Below, piece after piece: positions 1-6,109 of a DNA stretch of 7,580 bases. This DNA comes from Planctomycetota bacterium (GTDB lineage: Bacteria > Planctomycetota > Phycisphaerae > WQYP01), in the NCBI GenBank assembly GCA_021826605.1, contig JAKAZF010000119.1, forward strand, positions 1 to 7,580, in the 5' to 3' direction. The notes below the pieces were generated by a model that worked only from the letters and a program-made list of their open reading frames with translations, had not been told where the DNA came from and made no database searches. The first letter of the stretch is position 1, and each line of letters opens with the position of its first letter. A program made the position numbers and the translations under genes.

Positions 1-90
1 ACTCCCCAAGGCTCTCGGCTCCGCAACAGTTATCAAACAGCGTCATCAAGAATGCGTATGAAAACCTCGAAGCAAGAAAGCCCAATATCT

Positions 91-117
91 ATCCGCGTGA
101 TCCGCGTAATCCGCGGT
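91..117. repeat. Three tandem 9-bp units, ATCCGCG-type
   Basis: Three adjacent units read ATCCGCGTG (91-99), ATCCGCGTA (100-108) and ATCCGCGGT (109-117), followed by a T run and ACG. The block is preceded by GCCCAAT. The same frame recurs at 270-291 as GCCCAATCCGCGGT, a T-rich run and ACG, but with a single unit. This looks like a dispersed intergenic repeat that varies in unit number; its function is unknown. Confidence 0.7.
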
Positions 118-144
118 TTTTTTACGCTGCTCTAATCGGGACTT

Positions 145-242
145 GAGAGTAGAAAGTAGAAAGTAGACCGCAGGAGGAATTCTCCGCTCCGGCGACAGCC
201 TCTCTAATGCTCCCAGCCCTATTTGCTCTACTGTCTACTCTC
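145..242. repeat. Inverted repeat with 16-bp arms
   Basis: The arm at 145-160 (GAGAGTAGAAAGTAGA) matches the reverse complement of 227-242 at 15 of 16 positions, with a 66-nt spacer. The arms consist of AGTAGA-type triplet-rich sequence. The pair sits between the two copies of the ATCCGCG repeat, so the whole 80-300 block may be one composite repeat. No transposase lies between the arms. Confidence 0.6.
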
Positions 243-258
243 TCAAAACATCTGCTCT

Positions 259-291
259 ATTGGGCCGCAGCCCAATCCGCGGTCTTTTTTA
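259..291 (+). repeat. Second copy of the ATCCGCG repeat, preceded by a hairpin
   Basis: ATTGGGC (259-265) and GCCCAAT (270-276) form a perfect 7-bp stem around a CGCA loop. It runs straight into a single ATCCGCGGT unit (275-283) and a T-rich run ending about 290. The hairpin plus T run loosely resembles an intrinsic terminator, but the T run starts several bases after the stem, so I list it as a repeat. Confidence 0.5.
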
Positions 292-472
292 CGGTCTGCC
301 CCACCCGGCAACCAACGATAACGATTTTGGTTCCATACCCAACCTGACAATCTGGAAACCCAGATAATTCGCAGCAATTACTCCGGACTGGCCAATGCAC
401 TCACGGCGCTTTATCCTTCTGATAGCAAGTAAAATCGGTTGTTGGCCGCTATACTGCTGGCGGTACCACGAT

Positions 473-478
473 AGGAGG
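473..478 (+). promoter_or_regulatory. Ribosome binding site of the MNT gene
   Basis: A perfect AGGAGG lies 7 nt upstream of the ATG at 486. It confirms the start of the nucleotidyltransferase gene and shows that the gene has kept a functional translation signal. Confidence 0.85.
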
Positions 479-485
479 CTTCAAT

Positions 486-821
486 ATGACGCAAACACAA
501 GCCACGTATGAGGCAGTCGCCCGGAAGATGGTGAATCGTATTATTGAGCAATTTCACCCGGAAAAAATTATCGTGTTCGGCTCGCTGGTGCGCGGCCCGA
601 TCGGTCCGGACAGTGACTTGGATATTCTGGTCATCATGCGCGTTGAGGGATCATGCCGCCAGAAGGCCAACGAGATTGACGTTGCGCTAACGGACCGCAC
701 CATTCCGATGGATATTATCGTGGTGACTCCCGAGCAATTTGACCGGCAGAAAAACATGATGGCCACCATCGCCAGCGCGGCAGCCCTGGAAGGCAAGGTG
801 ATGTATGAACGCGCAGCCTGA
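486..821 (+). CDS. MNT-domain nucleotidyltransferase, MntA-type antitoxin
   Basis: This 111-residue protein is a minimal nucleotidyltransferase of the DNA polymerase beta superfamily. The signature is visible: Gly32-Ser33 in FGSLVRG, then Asp44 and Asp46 in DSDLDILV (GS-x10-D-x-D spacing), and a third carboxylate, Asp76, in MDIIVV. All three metal-binding acids are present, and the length is about normal for the family, so the enzyme looks intact. Known relatives, encoded next to HEPN ribonuclease toxins, neutralise the toxin by transferring AMP groups to a tyrosine beside its active site. The gene overlaps the downstream HEPN gene by 17 bp, as in a MntA-HepT operon. The ATG is fixed by AGGAGG at 473-478. 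Because the neighbouring HEPN appears truncated, this antitoxin may no longer have a working local partner. Domain assignment is firm; the antitoxin role is inferred from family and context. Confidence 0.9.
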   Translation: MTQTQATYEAVARKMVNRIIEQFHPEKIIVFGSLVRGPIGPDSDLDILVIMRVEGSCRQKANEIDVALTDRTIPMDIIVVTPEQFDRQKNMMATIASAAALEGKVMYERAA

Positions 822-1131
822 CCGGGCGGAAGAAGTTCGGCAATGGGTCGAGAAGGCCGAACACGACCTGCGCAATGCCGAGCATGTCTTGACGCTCACC
901 GAGGATTGTCCTACTGACACAGTATGCTTTCATTGCCACCAATGCGCCGAAAAGTATCTCAAGGCGCTGCTGGTTGCCCACGGCATCGCGTTCCCGAGAA
1001 CCCACGACCTTGTCGTGCTCTTCAATCTTTCGACGGGCCATTTTGCCTTGGATTTTTCCTTATCCGCGATCCAACCGCTTAGCCCGACCCTCGCACTTTG
1101 GGCAGATTTTGGTGCCGAAAAAATAATATAG
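805..1131 (+). CDS. HEPN-domain protein, HepT-like toxin, C-terminus apparently replaced
   Basis: The 108-residue product starts as a typical HEPN helical protein. Residues 7-32 form the first helix (charged, EKAEHDLRNAEH). Residues 41-72 carry the family core (CFHCHQCAEKYLKALL, then PRTHDLVVL). HEPN toxins paired with MNT proteins are RNases whose Arg-x(4-6)-His site lies near the C-terminus, often around a RYP-like motif. Here the match fades after about residue 94 (LSP, nucleotide ~1086), and the last 14 residues (TLALWADFGAEKII) do not look like the family. No R-x(4-6)-H motif remains, so the RNase site is probably lost. Usual length is about 125-140 residues. The ATG at 805 lies inside the MNT frame, with an AAGGTG just upstream, so the pair is translationally coupled. 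I read it as a decayed toxin. A divergent but complete protein is less likely. Confidence 0.75.
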   Translation: MNAQPDRAEEVRQWVEKAEHDLRNAEHVLTLTEDCPTDTVCFHCHQCAEKYLKALLVAHGIAFPRTHDLVVLFNLSTGHFALDFSLSAIQPLSPTLALWADFGAEKII

Positions 1132-1212
1132 TGACCCTGGCAGTCGTGGCACGGGGTATTTTTTTGCAGAACCGTTCTGGTACAGACCTGTTTTGGGGGC
1201 CGGCTCTACCAA
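1060..1212 (-). other. Possible small antisense frame with a CPKC motif
   Basis: On the minus strand a 50-codon frame runs from a possible TTG at 1212 to TAA at 1060-1062. The translation is protein-like: it has a basic, proline-containing middle (SAKKYPVPRLPGS) and then YYFFGTKICPKCEGRAKR, with one CxxC knuckle. A zinc ribbon would need a second Cys/His pair, which is absent. Upstream of the TTG lies a purine-rich AAAGGCGG, a poor ribosome binding site. The frame is antisense to the anomalous HEPN tail and may be the fragment that displaced it. No family is recognised, and it may be a chance reading. Confidence 0.2.
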
Positions 1213-1242
1213 TTTTTACCGCCTTTTGCGATATTACTACAC

Positions 1243-1473
1243 ATGTTCATCAGTGCCAATAATCGCGAGAAGAATGGTAACACACACACCTATCATCGTG
1301 TGATGGAGAAGCGGTGCGTCGCAGCGGGCCTGACGCCCCGCGCGGCGCTGGAGCAACTTGCGGGGATCCAGATGATCGATGTGCATCTTCCAGTCAATGA
1401 TGGAAGATATCTGGTAAAACACGGCCATTCCATGGCCAAAGCAACTTCATATCTCCATTATCGTAAAAAATAA
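1243..1473 (+). mobile_element. IS1634/IS4-type transposase remnant with internal deletion
   Basis: This 76-codon frame looks like two distant parts of one transposase joined together. Residues 1-27 (MFISANNREKNG, then a THTYHRVMEKR segment) resemble the start of IS1634-like transposases, which typically begin MFLR-x-N-x(3)-K-x-GK-x-H-x-Y-x(3)-VENRR. Residues 28-62 (GLTPRAALEQLAGIQMIDVHL, PVNDGRYLV) resemble their extreme C-terminus, where a DVHxPTTDGRxL segment is typical. Everything between, normally several hundred residues with the DDE catalytic core, is missing, and the last ~14 residues differ from the usual ending. There is no ribosome binding site before the ATG. I could not identify clear terminal inverted repeats at either side. 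The family match is from memory of the conserved ends and should be checked by search. Confidence 0.6.
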
Positions 1474-1526
1474 AGATGTGTGCAAACTTAAGGCATCACG
1501 GTTACCAGCCCTGTAGCCAGCGCACT

Positions 1527-2780
1527 CTACGCCCTGAGCCGCGCCGCTGCATCGGAAAATACTGTCAACAAAAGTTCGGAATCGTCGATCAGCCGGTAGA
1601 CGGGCTTTCTACCAGACAGGGTCTCGCTCTCGGTCAAAATAATTGGAACACCGTCTCCCCGTTTCTCCATAAAATATCCTCGCCCAATGCCATCCCGCGT
1701 CTCGGCGATCGGCGTCTCAGCCAGCAGGCTGGTAATGAGTTCATTGCGTGTGACCTGCCGGAAAGGCATGCTCTCCACGGTGACGGTATTGGGTAGTGCC
1801 CCCGGCGAGTAAATCTCCAACCGATCATCAAAGATAAAGAACCTTATCTTCGATCCGGCAATCGAATAATCACGATGCGCCACCGCATTGACAATCGCTT
1901 CAAAAATGGCCCGCTCACTGAACTGTGGTTTATCCACACGGTGCGGCAATTTTTCCGCTCTCACCGCCTGATTGCGCTTCAAAAATGCCATCGCCTGCGT
2001 AATTTGTGAGTCCAGCGGCCCCACAATGTCTTTCGCGTCCATCTGGTAATTGGTATCCTGCCGTGTACCACGATATCGCACGGCTTGGATAAATGCGCTT
2101 GGAAGAAAACGCTCCGGGTGCTCACAGCAAAATAGACTCCCCGCCACCGACGCGCCTATTTCTCCATTGTCCTGCTTTGCAAGAAGGTTCCGTTTCAACA
2201 GAATTGCCTCGGCTGGTTCGCTGGATCGTGTCGTATACCTTTCCCAAAGCGGTCGCAAAAAATCCGCCATGACCGTTCCGGGAACCGGTTGTTCCTCAAA
2301 TCGCATCAACCGGGCCTGACTTCGCTGCTGAAATAAGCGCGCAAGGTACTCCGGCGGCATTTTGCGTTTTGAGCTGCCTTGCCGGTGGAAATAACCGCCG
2401 GGGCTTTCGTGAACAAATAAGCTCCGTGGGATGTCTATTTTCAAGACCGCCAGCAAAACCCCACTGCTGTCGGGTAACTGTGTTCGGAAGGATCGAAAGA
2501 TGACCGGCGGTTTAATGCTTTCATTGCATATCTCATATACATACCGCTCCACCGCATCAAGTCTGTCGATCTCAATGCCGTCGATGTCCCGCGTCTTGTC
2601 GTCAACGCCCAGCACCAGCACGCCCTCATGCGTGTTTGCAATAGCCGCCACATCGTCCGCCAGATCATCACGTTTCGGTTCAGCTACGCGATCCCCCTTT
2701 AAGCGAACCACCTTCAGTTCCAGGGAAGTGTCCTCGCCCAGCCGTATTTTTTCCAGCAGCTCCTCCGGACTGTCAAACAT
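1527..2780 (-). CDS. Schlafen/AlbA_2 domain protein with RecG-like HATPase_c_4 domain
   Basis: The product is 417 residues from the ATG at 2780. Residues ~5-140 form an AlbA_2 (Schlafen-type) domain: GEDTSLELK with Glu16 and Glu21, then DVAAIANTHEG and VLGVDD (Asp60/Asp61), and FHRQGSSKRKM at about 131-141. Residues ~285-400 form a GHKL-like HATPase_c_4 domain, as in proteins labelled RecG-like helicase or transcriptional regulator. Its marks are FEAIVNAVAHRDYS (293-306), DDRLEIYSPGALP (318-330), RNELI (345-349) and a glycine-containing GIGRGYFMEKRGDG (364-377). It has no helicase motifs, so 'RecG' would be a misnomer. Many relatives end in a winged helix; this one stops soon after the ATPase domain. 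The start was chosen over an upstream ATG at 2834 because AGGAG at 2788-2792 precedes it by 7 nt and it overlaps the preceding gene by 8 bp. Role is uncertain: regulator, or nuclease effector of the ATPase encoded upstream. Confidence 0.88.
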   Translation of the reverse strand: MFDSPEELLEKIRLGEDTSLELKVVRLKGDRVAEPKRDDLADDVAAIANTHEGVLVLGVDDKTRDIDGIEIDRLDAVERYVYEICNESIKPPVIFRSFRTQLPDSSGVLLAVLKIDIPRSLFVHESPGGYFHRQGSSKRKMPPEYLARLFQQRSQARLMRFEEQPVPGTVMADFLRPLWERYTTRSSEPAEAILLKRNLLAKQDNGEIGASVAGSLFCCEHPERFLPSAFIQAVRYRGTRQDTNYQMDAKDIVGPLDSQITQAMAFLKRNQAVRAEKLPHRVDKPQFSERAIFEAIVNAVAHRDYSIAGSKIRFFIFDDRLEIYSPGALPNTVTVESMPFRQVTRNELITSLLAETPIAETRDGIGRGYFMEKRGDGVPIILTESETLSGRKPVYRLIDDSELLLTVFSDAAARLRA

Positions 2781-5538
2781 GGCGCGGCTCCTGCGCAATA
2801 CGACGATAGCGTTGCTCAAACGCTTCGCGTCCACCTTCTAAAATGCTACAGATTGTACTCCGCACATTATCCTCCTGAAGGCATCCCTGGGCTTCAATTT
2901 GCGTCTGGCCACCCCGCGCACAAAGTGCTACCACCAGCTCCGCATCCCCGTTCACTACAATATTGGCATTGTGCGTTATCACGATGACCTGCCGGTGTCG
3001 TTTAGCCGCTCGTAATTGCGTTACCACCAGATCGTAGATCAGGTGGTTATCCAAATCGTCCTCCGGTTGATCGAGAATCAGCGGCTCTGTGCCGTATGAA
3101 AGCAGAAAGGCCAATATCGCGGCGGTTTTCTGACCGGGCGAACCTTCTTCAATGCGTCGGAAATTTTTTCCGTCCCCCTGCGTGCTGTATTTAACTTCGA
3201 GAGAATCCTCGGGAAACCAGATGTCCAGGCGATCCAAAGCCTCCGGCGCAAGGCCGGCAATGTGGGTCGCAAATCGCTTATCCCCCACCCGCCCCGCTGC
3301 CGCACCGGCCGTTGCTATGCTCCGGATTTTCTGCTTAAGAGCCTCCAAGGCCTTCTCAATGCCCGCCGCTCCATCATCGGTGCGGTAAATGTCCCCTAAA
3401 AGCCCATCCCGGCCCGGTGCACTGATATCTTTTTCAAACCCACCATTCTCGCGTTGCACCAACTTTCGGAAATCCGTTTCGACAGTTTCCTGCTCTCCGT
3501 AATGCCGCACCGATATACGGACGTGCGGGTTCTCTCCGAGAACACTGCCAAGGAATTTTATTCTCATTTCAGTGAGGTGTCTGCGAACGCCCAGTAGCCG
3601 TTCAAAGCTCTCCTCATAGTGCATTTTTAATTCCGCAACCTGCTTCCGCCGGTCATCCATTTCTTTGAGCCTTTGCTCAATGGTTTGCCGGCGCTGCACC
3701 AGCGTGCCGTAGGACGAAATATCTCCCGCTTTCGCATTGGCCAACTGCTGTTGCAGTGCTTCATACGCCGCCGCCGCTTTACCCGCGGCTGCCGCCCACA
3801 TTGATTTTTCTACCGCGTCCTTCCACTGCTTGCGCAACGTATCAGCGCGCGCCGCCAATTCCTTCACCGCGTTGCAGATATCATCAAATTCATCGCGCAC
3901 TTTCGTCACGTGCCCCTGAATCTGCTTGTCGCCGGTATCGTTGTCATCAAAGGTGGACGGGGCAAGGGCCTCCGGTGCGGCCTCCGCCACCGCCCGACGT
4001 AAGTATTCTCCCATACCGCCCCAACGCTGCTCCCACGTTTCCATAGTGTGCTTTTGCCGTCGGCGTTTCTGCATTTCCTTCAGGATTTCCTTTTGCCCCG
4101 ATTCCTCGAAGATGGCCAACTTGCGTTTTACATCATCGAGTTCACCGCGAAGCACAGGCTCCTGGGCCAGTCCCGCCTCAATTTCCCTGGCTTTCGCCCG
4201 CAAGGACAGATAACGGGTCTCTTCCTCATTCCACTGGCTTTGCCATGCTTGAAAATCCACCTCCGCAGCCTCATCAATTACCTGAAGTAGCGCACGCGGA
4301 GTCTTCGCCATTTGAAAGATCTGCTTCTGGCTGAATATGCGAACCGGAAACCGCTGCCGGATATCCCCGTCAACTCGCTTCCACTCACCGTCGGTTTTTT
4401 CCTGTATGGGATCCAGCGAGCCGTCGGGCTTCCACTGCACGCGAAAGCTCGCACCCTCCTTGCGATAAATGACCTTAATGGTCGCTTCATTCTTTAACAA
4501 TCCTCCGTCCCCGCGCTCCGTATTAACCTTGCGGTACTTTTCAAACTCAGGTTTTAATTCCCTATGGAGTTCTTCATCCCGACGCAACGCCAGCCGGAGA
4601 AATTCAACCAATGTCGATTTGCCGGTTCCCCGGCCACCAATTACCGCGTTGAGCCATGGATTAAACCTGAGGAAAAACGGATGTTCGCGCCCCATGTACA
4701 TCGCACCGCTGACTTCAATAGAATCAATAGTCATCGCGGCGTGCTGGTTGGGATCATTCTCCTTCTGATCCGAGCGTAACACGGAAAGAGGAGAGCCATC
4801 CAGAAGCGCCAGCCGCAGCCCCTCAATACCAGGCTCGCCCATTTTGACCCATGTAAAATGGCTCCCCGGGAACCGCGACTCCGCGCGGTCTGTTGGATGA
4901 TGGGCATCCGACCCAAGAACTTCCGTCCAATGTAATTTTTTGGAAATATAAGTCTGTGGTTTCGGGACAACCGAGCTCACCACCTCCATCGCGAAGATTT
5001 CATCGCACGCCAGCACCTGCTCCAAGGTTGTTCCTTGAAGCTCCTTGAATAGCCCGCGTTCACAATCCACATGCGCCGGCATCGCAATGCCGCGTTGGGA
5101 TACAATCGCATGCACCACGTTCACCAGCGACTCGGTCGTAACGGTATCACTACTCCCCTTTGTACCTGCGAACCCTACTGCCCCGAGCAGACTGTCAATG
5201 TCCGCTGACGTTTTCGCTTGATCGAATATCGCCAGCACATGGATGCCACCGTGAACCGATATTTCAACACCAGGGAACAGGTGCAACGGCCTAAACGACC
5301 GTTCTGCCTTATTCTGAAAATCCTGCAACGCCGACTTGAGTCGGTCAATCCATGCGCCGCTGTTATGATCTGTAATTGCAACGCAATCAATGCCCGCCCG
5401 CATATAATCCAGCAACCATTGTTCGGGCGTGCGCCCGCAGAGTTGCTGTTGCTGCCCCTTGCCGTAGTCGTTGGACGCCGGTGTGTGTGCGTGAAAGTCA
5501 AACTTCCACCACCGCGAGCCGTTCCATGCCCCAGTCAT
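2773..5538 (-). CDS. PHP-domain SMC/Rad50-like ATPase, TrlF-type
   Basis: This is a 921-residue two-part protein. Residues ~10-230 form a PHP metal-dependent phosphoesterase domain with its ligand motifs in order: HAH (His16, His18), TDHN (His58), GVEIS (Glu92) with His96, AHVD (His156) and GSDAH (Asp211, His213). Residues ~270-915 form an SMC/Rad50-type ABC ATPase: Walker A GGRGTGKST (301-309), a Gln-containing FSQKQIFQ (402-409), a charged coiled-coil arm at about 432-662, ABC signature SPGQK (800-804), Walker B LILDQPEDDLDN (820-831) and switch histidine in ITHN (His856). All key residues appear intact. PHP domains hydrolyse phosphoester bonds, and such ATPases act as DNA/RNA-sensing clamps in repair and anti-phage systems. 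Relatives are annotated as TrlF-family ATPases. The ATG at 5538 is chosen over 5592 because AAGGAG precedes it by 7 nt and the PHP fold starts soon after. It is the first gene of an operon with the AlbA_2 gene. The substrate is unknown. Confidence 0.9.
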   Translation of the reverse strand: MTGAWNGSRWWKFDFHAHTPASNDYGKGQQQQLCGRTPEQWLLDYMRAGIDCVAITDHNSGAWIDRLKSALQDFQNKAERSFRPLHLFPGVEISVHGGIHVLAIFDQAKTSADIDSLLGAVGFAGTKGSSDTVTTESLVNVVHAIVSQRGIAMPAHVDCERGLFKELQGTTLEQVLACDEIFAMEVVSSVVPKPQTYISKKLHWTEVLGSDAHHPTDRAESRFPGSHFTWVKMGEPGIEGLRLALLDGSPLSVLRSDQKENDPNQHAAMTIDSIEVSGAMYMGREHPFFLRFNPWLNAVIGGRGTGKSTLVEFLRLALRRDEELHRELKPEFEKYRKVNTERGDGGLLKNEATIKVIYRKEGASFRVQWKPDGSLDPIQEKTDGEWKRVDGDIRQRFPVRIFSQKQIFQMAKTPRALLQVIDEAAEVDFQAWQSQWNEEETRYLSLRAKAREIEAGLAQEPVLRGELDDVKRKLAIFEESGQKEILKEMQKRRRQKHTMETWEQRWGGMGEYLRRAVAEAAPEALAPSTFDDNDTGDKQIQGHVTKVRDEFDDICNAVKELAARADTLRKQWKDAVEKSMWAAAAGKAAAAYEALQQQLANAKAGDISSYGTLVQRRQTIEQRLKEMDDRRKQVAELKMHYEESFERLLGVRRHLTEMRIKFLGSVLGENPHVRISVRHYGEQETVETDFRKLVQRENGGFEKDISAPGRDGLLGDIYRTDDGAAGIEKALEALKQKIRSIATAGAAAGRVGDKRFATHIAGLAPEALDRLDIWFPEDSLEVKYSTQGDGKNFRRIEEGSPGQKTAAILAFLLSYGTEPLILDQPEDDLDNHLIYDLVVTQLRAAKRHRQVIVITHNANIVVNGDAELVVALCARGGQTQIEAQGCLQEDNVRSTICSILEGGREAFEQRYRRIAQEPRHV
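2788..2792 (-). promoter_or_regulatory. Ribosome binding site deciding the AlbA_2 gene start
   Basis: On the minus strand AGGAG lies 7 nt before the ATG at 2780, inside the last codons of the upstream gene. The start codon overlaps the upstream stop in ATGTTTGA (2780-2773). This supports the 417-residue product over the 435-residue alternative and points to translational coupling. Confidence 0.8.
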
Positions 5539-5545
5539 GTATGAT

Positions 5546-5551
5546 CTCCTT
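5546..5551 (-). promoter_or_regulatory. Ribosome binding site deciding the PHP-ATPase start
   Basis: On the minus strand AAGGAG sits 7 nt before the ATG at 5538. The alternative ATG at 5592 would add 18 residues that do not resemble a PHP N-terminus, so the 5538 start is preferred. Confidence 0.85.
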
Positions 5552-5657
5552 CTGGCGTCATGGCCTGATCCTACCACATTTAAGCCATTCATGCCCTACG
5601 CAGCAACCCCGGGGAGTATCGGCCAAAGTAATTCCCACGTCCGCGCTTCCTCCGTTA

Positions 5658-5691
5658 GGATAACTTGGCCCTATTGGCCATCTTGGTATCC
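5658..5691. repeat. Interrupted palindrome upstream of the PHP-ATPase operon
   Basis: GGATA (5658-5662) pairs with TATCC (5687-5691), and inside it TGGCC (5666-5670) pairs with GGCCA (5676-5680) around a CTATT loop. The element lies about 120-150 bp before the operon start. It could be an operator or leader hairpin, or a chance structure. Confidence 0.3.
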
Positions 5692-5752
5692 ACCATAATG
5701 AAAAACGCGTGTTGACGTCGAGTACAAGGCAACTGTTACCGCACACCTGGGT

Positions 5753-5766
5753 GTCGGGAAACCGAC
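5753..5766. repeat. GNRA-loop hairpin
   Basis: GTCGG and CCGAC form a perfect 5-bp stem closed by a GAAA tetraloop. GAAA loops stabilise RNA hairpins, so it may be part of a transcript, but no larger RNA fold or known riboswitch is evident around it. Confidence 0.3.
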
Positions 5767-5876
5767 CCGACATAGTCCGCCACGGAGACACGTGTCATTT
5801 CAGCAGTGTGGGATCCTTCGTAAAAACCGCGATATGTTGATCGACTACGGTAAAAAGTTACACAACGTGTGGAAAC

Positions 5877-5895
5877 AAAGGTACCTGACACCTTT
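5877..5895. repeat. Small inverted repeat AAAGGT/ACCTTT
   Basis: AAAGGT (5877-5882) and ACCTTT (5890-5895) pair around a 7-nt loop, within an AAAGGTACCTGACACCTTT sequence. Motifs of the GGTnnCTGACACC kind occur as dispersed repeats in many bacterial genomes. Only one copy is present in this window. Confidence 0.4.
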
Positions 5896-6103
5896 ATTTC
5901 GGGGTGGTGCAGGTAGGATGGTCGCGAGATTGGATTTTTAATTAAAAAATACGTGTTATTTTCGTGTATACGATTAAATAAATATTGATTGAGAAATATT
6001 ATACATTTTGAAACTATTTACATTCTGGTTCGTTTGGCTGGTCAGACGGGTTGATGAACCGGTGGCGCGTGCTGCGGAGAACTCGTTTGGGCCGGATGTA
6101 GTT

Positions 6104-6109
6104 AAGGAG
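6104..6109 (+). promoter_or_regulatory. Ribosome binding site deciding the exported-protein start
   Basis: AAGGAG lies 6 nt before the ATG at 6116. The in-frame TTG at 6008 would add 36 residues ahead of an otherwise normal signal peptide and has no such site, so 6116 is the start. Confidence 0.85.

Larger units (their letters stand above)
1..485. other. Left intergenic region with short repeats
   Basis: No complete gene is supported here. Forward frame 3 is open from the window edge to a TGA at 144-146 and could be the C-terminal tail of a gene lying to the left. However, its last third runs through the tandem repeat at 91-117, and frame 1 is also open over much of the same stretch, so this is weak. 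A second start-less frame, 322-432, reads like a short protein tail ending in TAA but has no start codon. The region otherwise holds two related copies of a short repeat and an inverted repeat, listed separately. A TATACT at 450-455 could be a -10 element for the downstream toxin-antitoxin pair, but I see no matching -35. Confidence 0.5.

Noticed and set aside
259..290. Intrinsic terminator for a gene to the left
   Set aside because: The 7-bp hairpin is separated from the T-rich run by several bases, and the same T run occurs without the hairpin in the first repeat copy.
80..300. CRISPR array
   Set aside because: Repeat units are 9 bp and tandem without unique spacers, there are only two blocks, and no cas genes are nearby.
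1488..1511. Terminal inverted repeat of the transposase remnant paired with 1131-1150
   Set aside because: The best alignment I found matches about 10 of 16 positions, not better than chance.
2781..2834. N-terminal extension of the AlbA_2 protein to an ATG at 2834
   Set aside because: It lies within the end of the PHP-ATPase gene, and the ATG at 2780 has AGGAG at ideal spacing right at the start of the domain.
5539..5592. N-terminal extension of the PHP-ATPase to an ATG at 5592
   Set aside because: The extra 18 residues have no domain resemblance, and AAGGAG points to 5538.
5558..5791. Minus-strand frame of 77 codons upstream of the PHP-ATPase, and a nearby frame reading VILTEEARTWELLWPILP
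   Set aside because: The second phrase loosely recalls transposase N-termini, but it is only about 25 codons between stops and no other part of a transposase is present.
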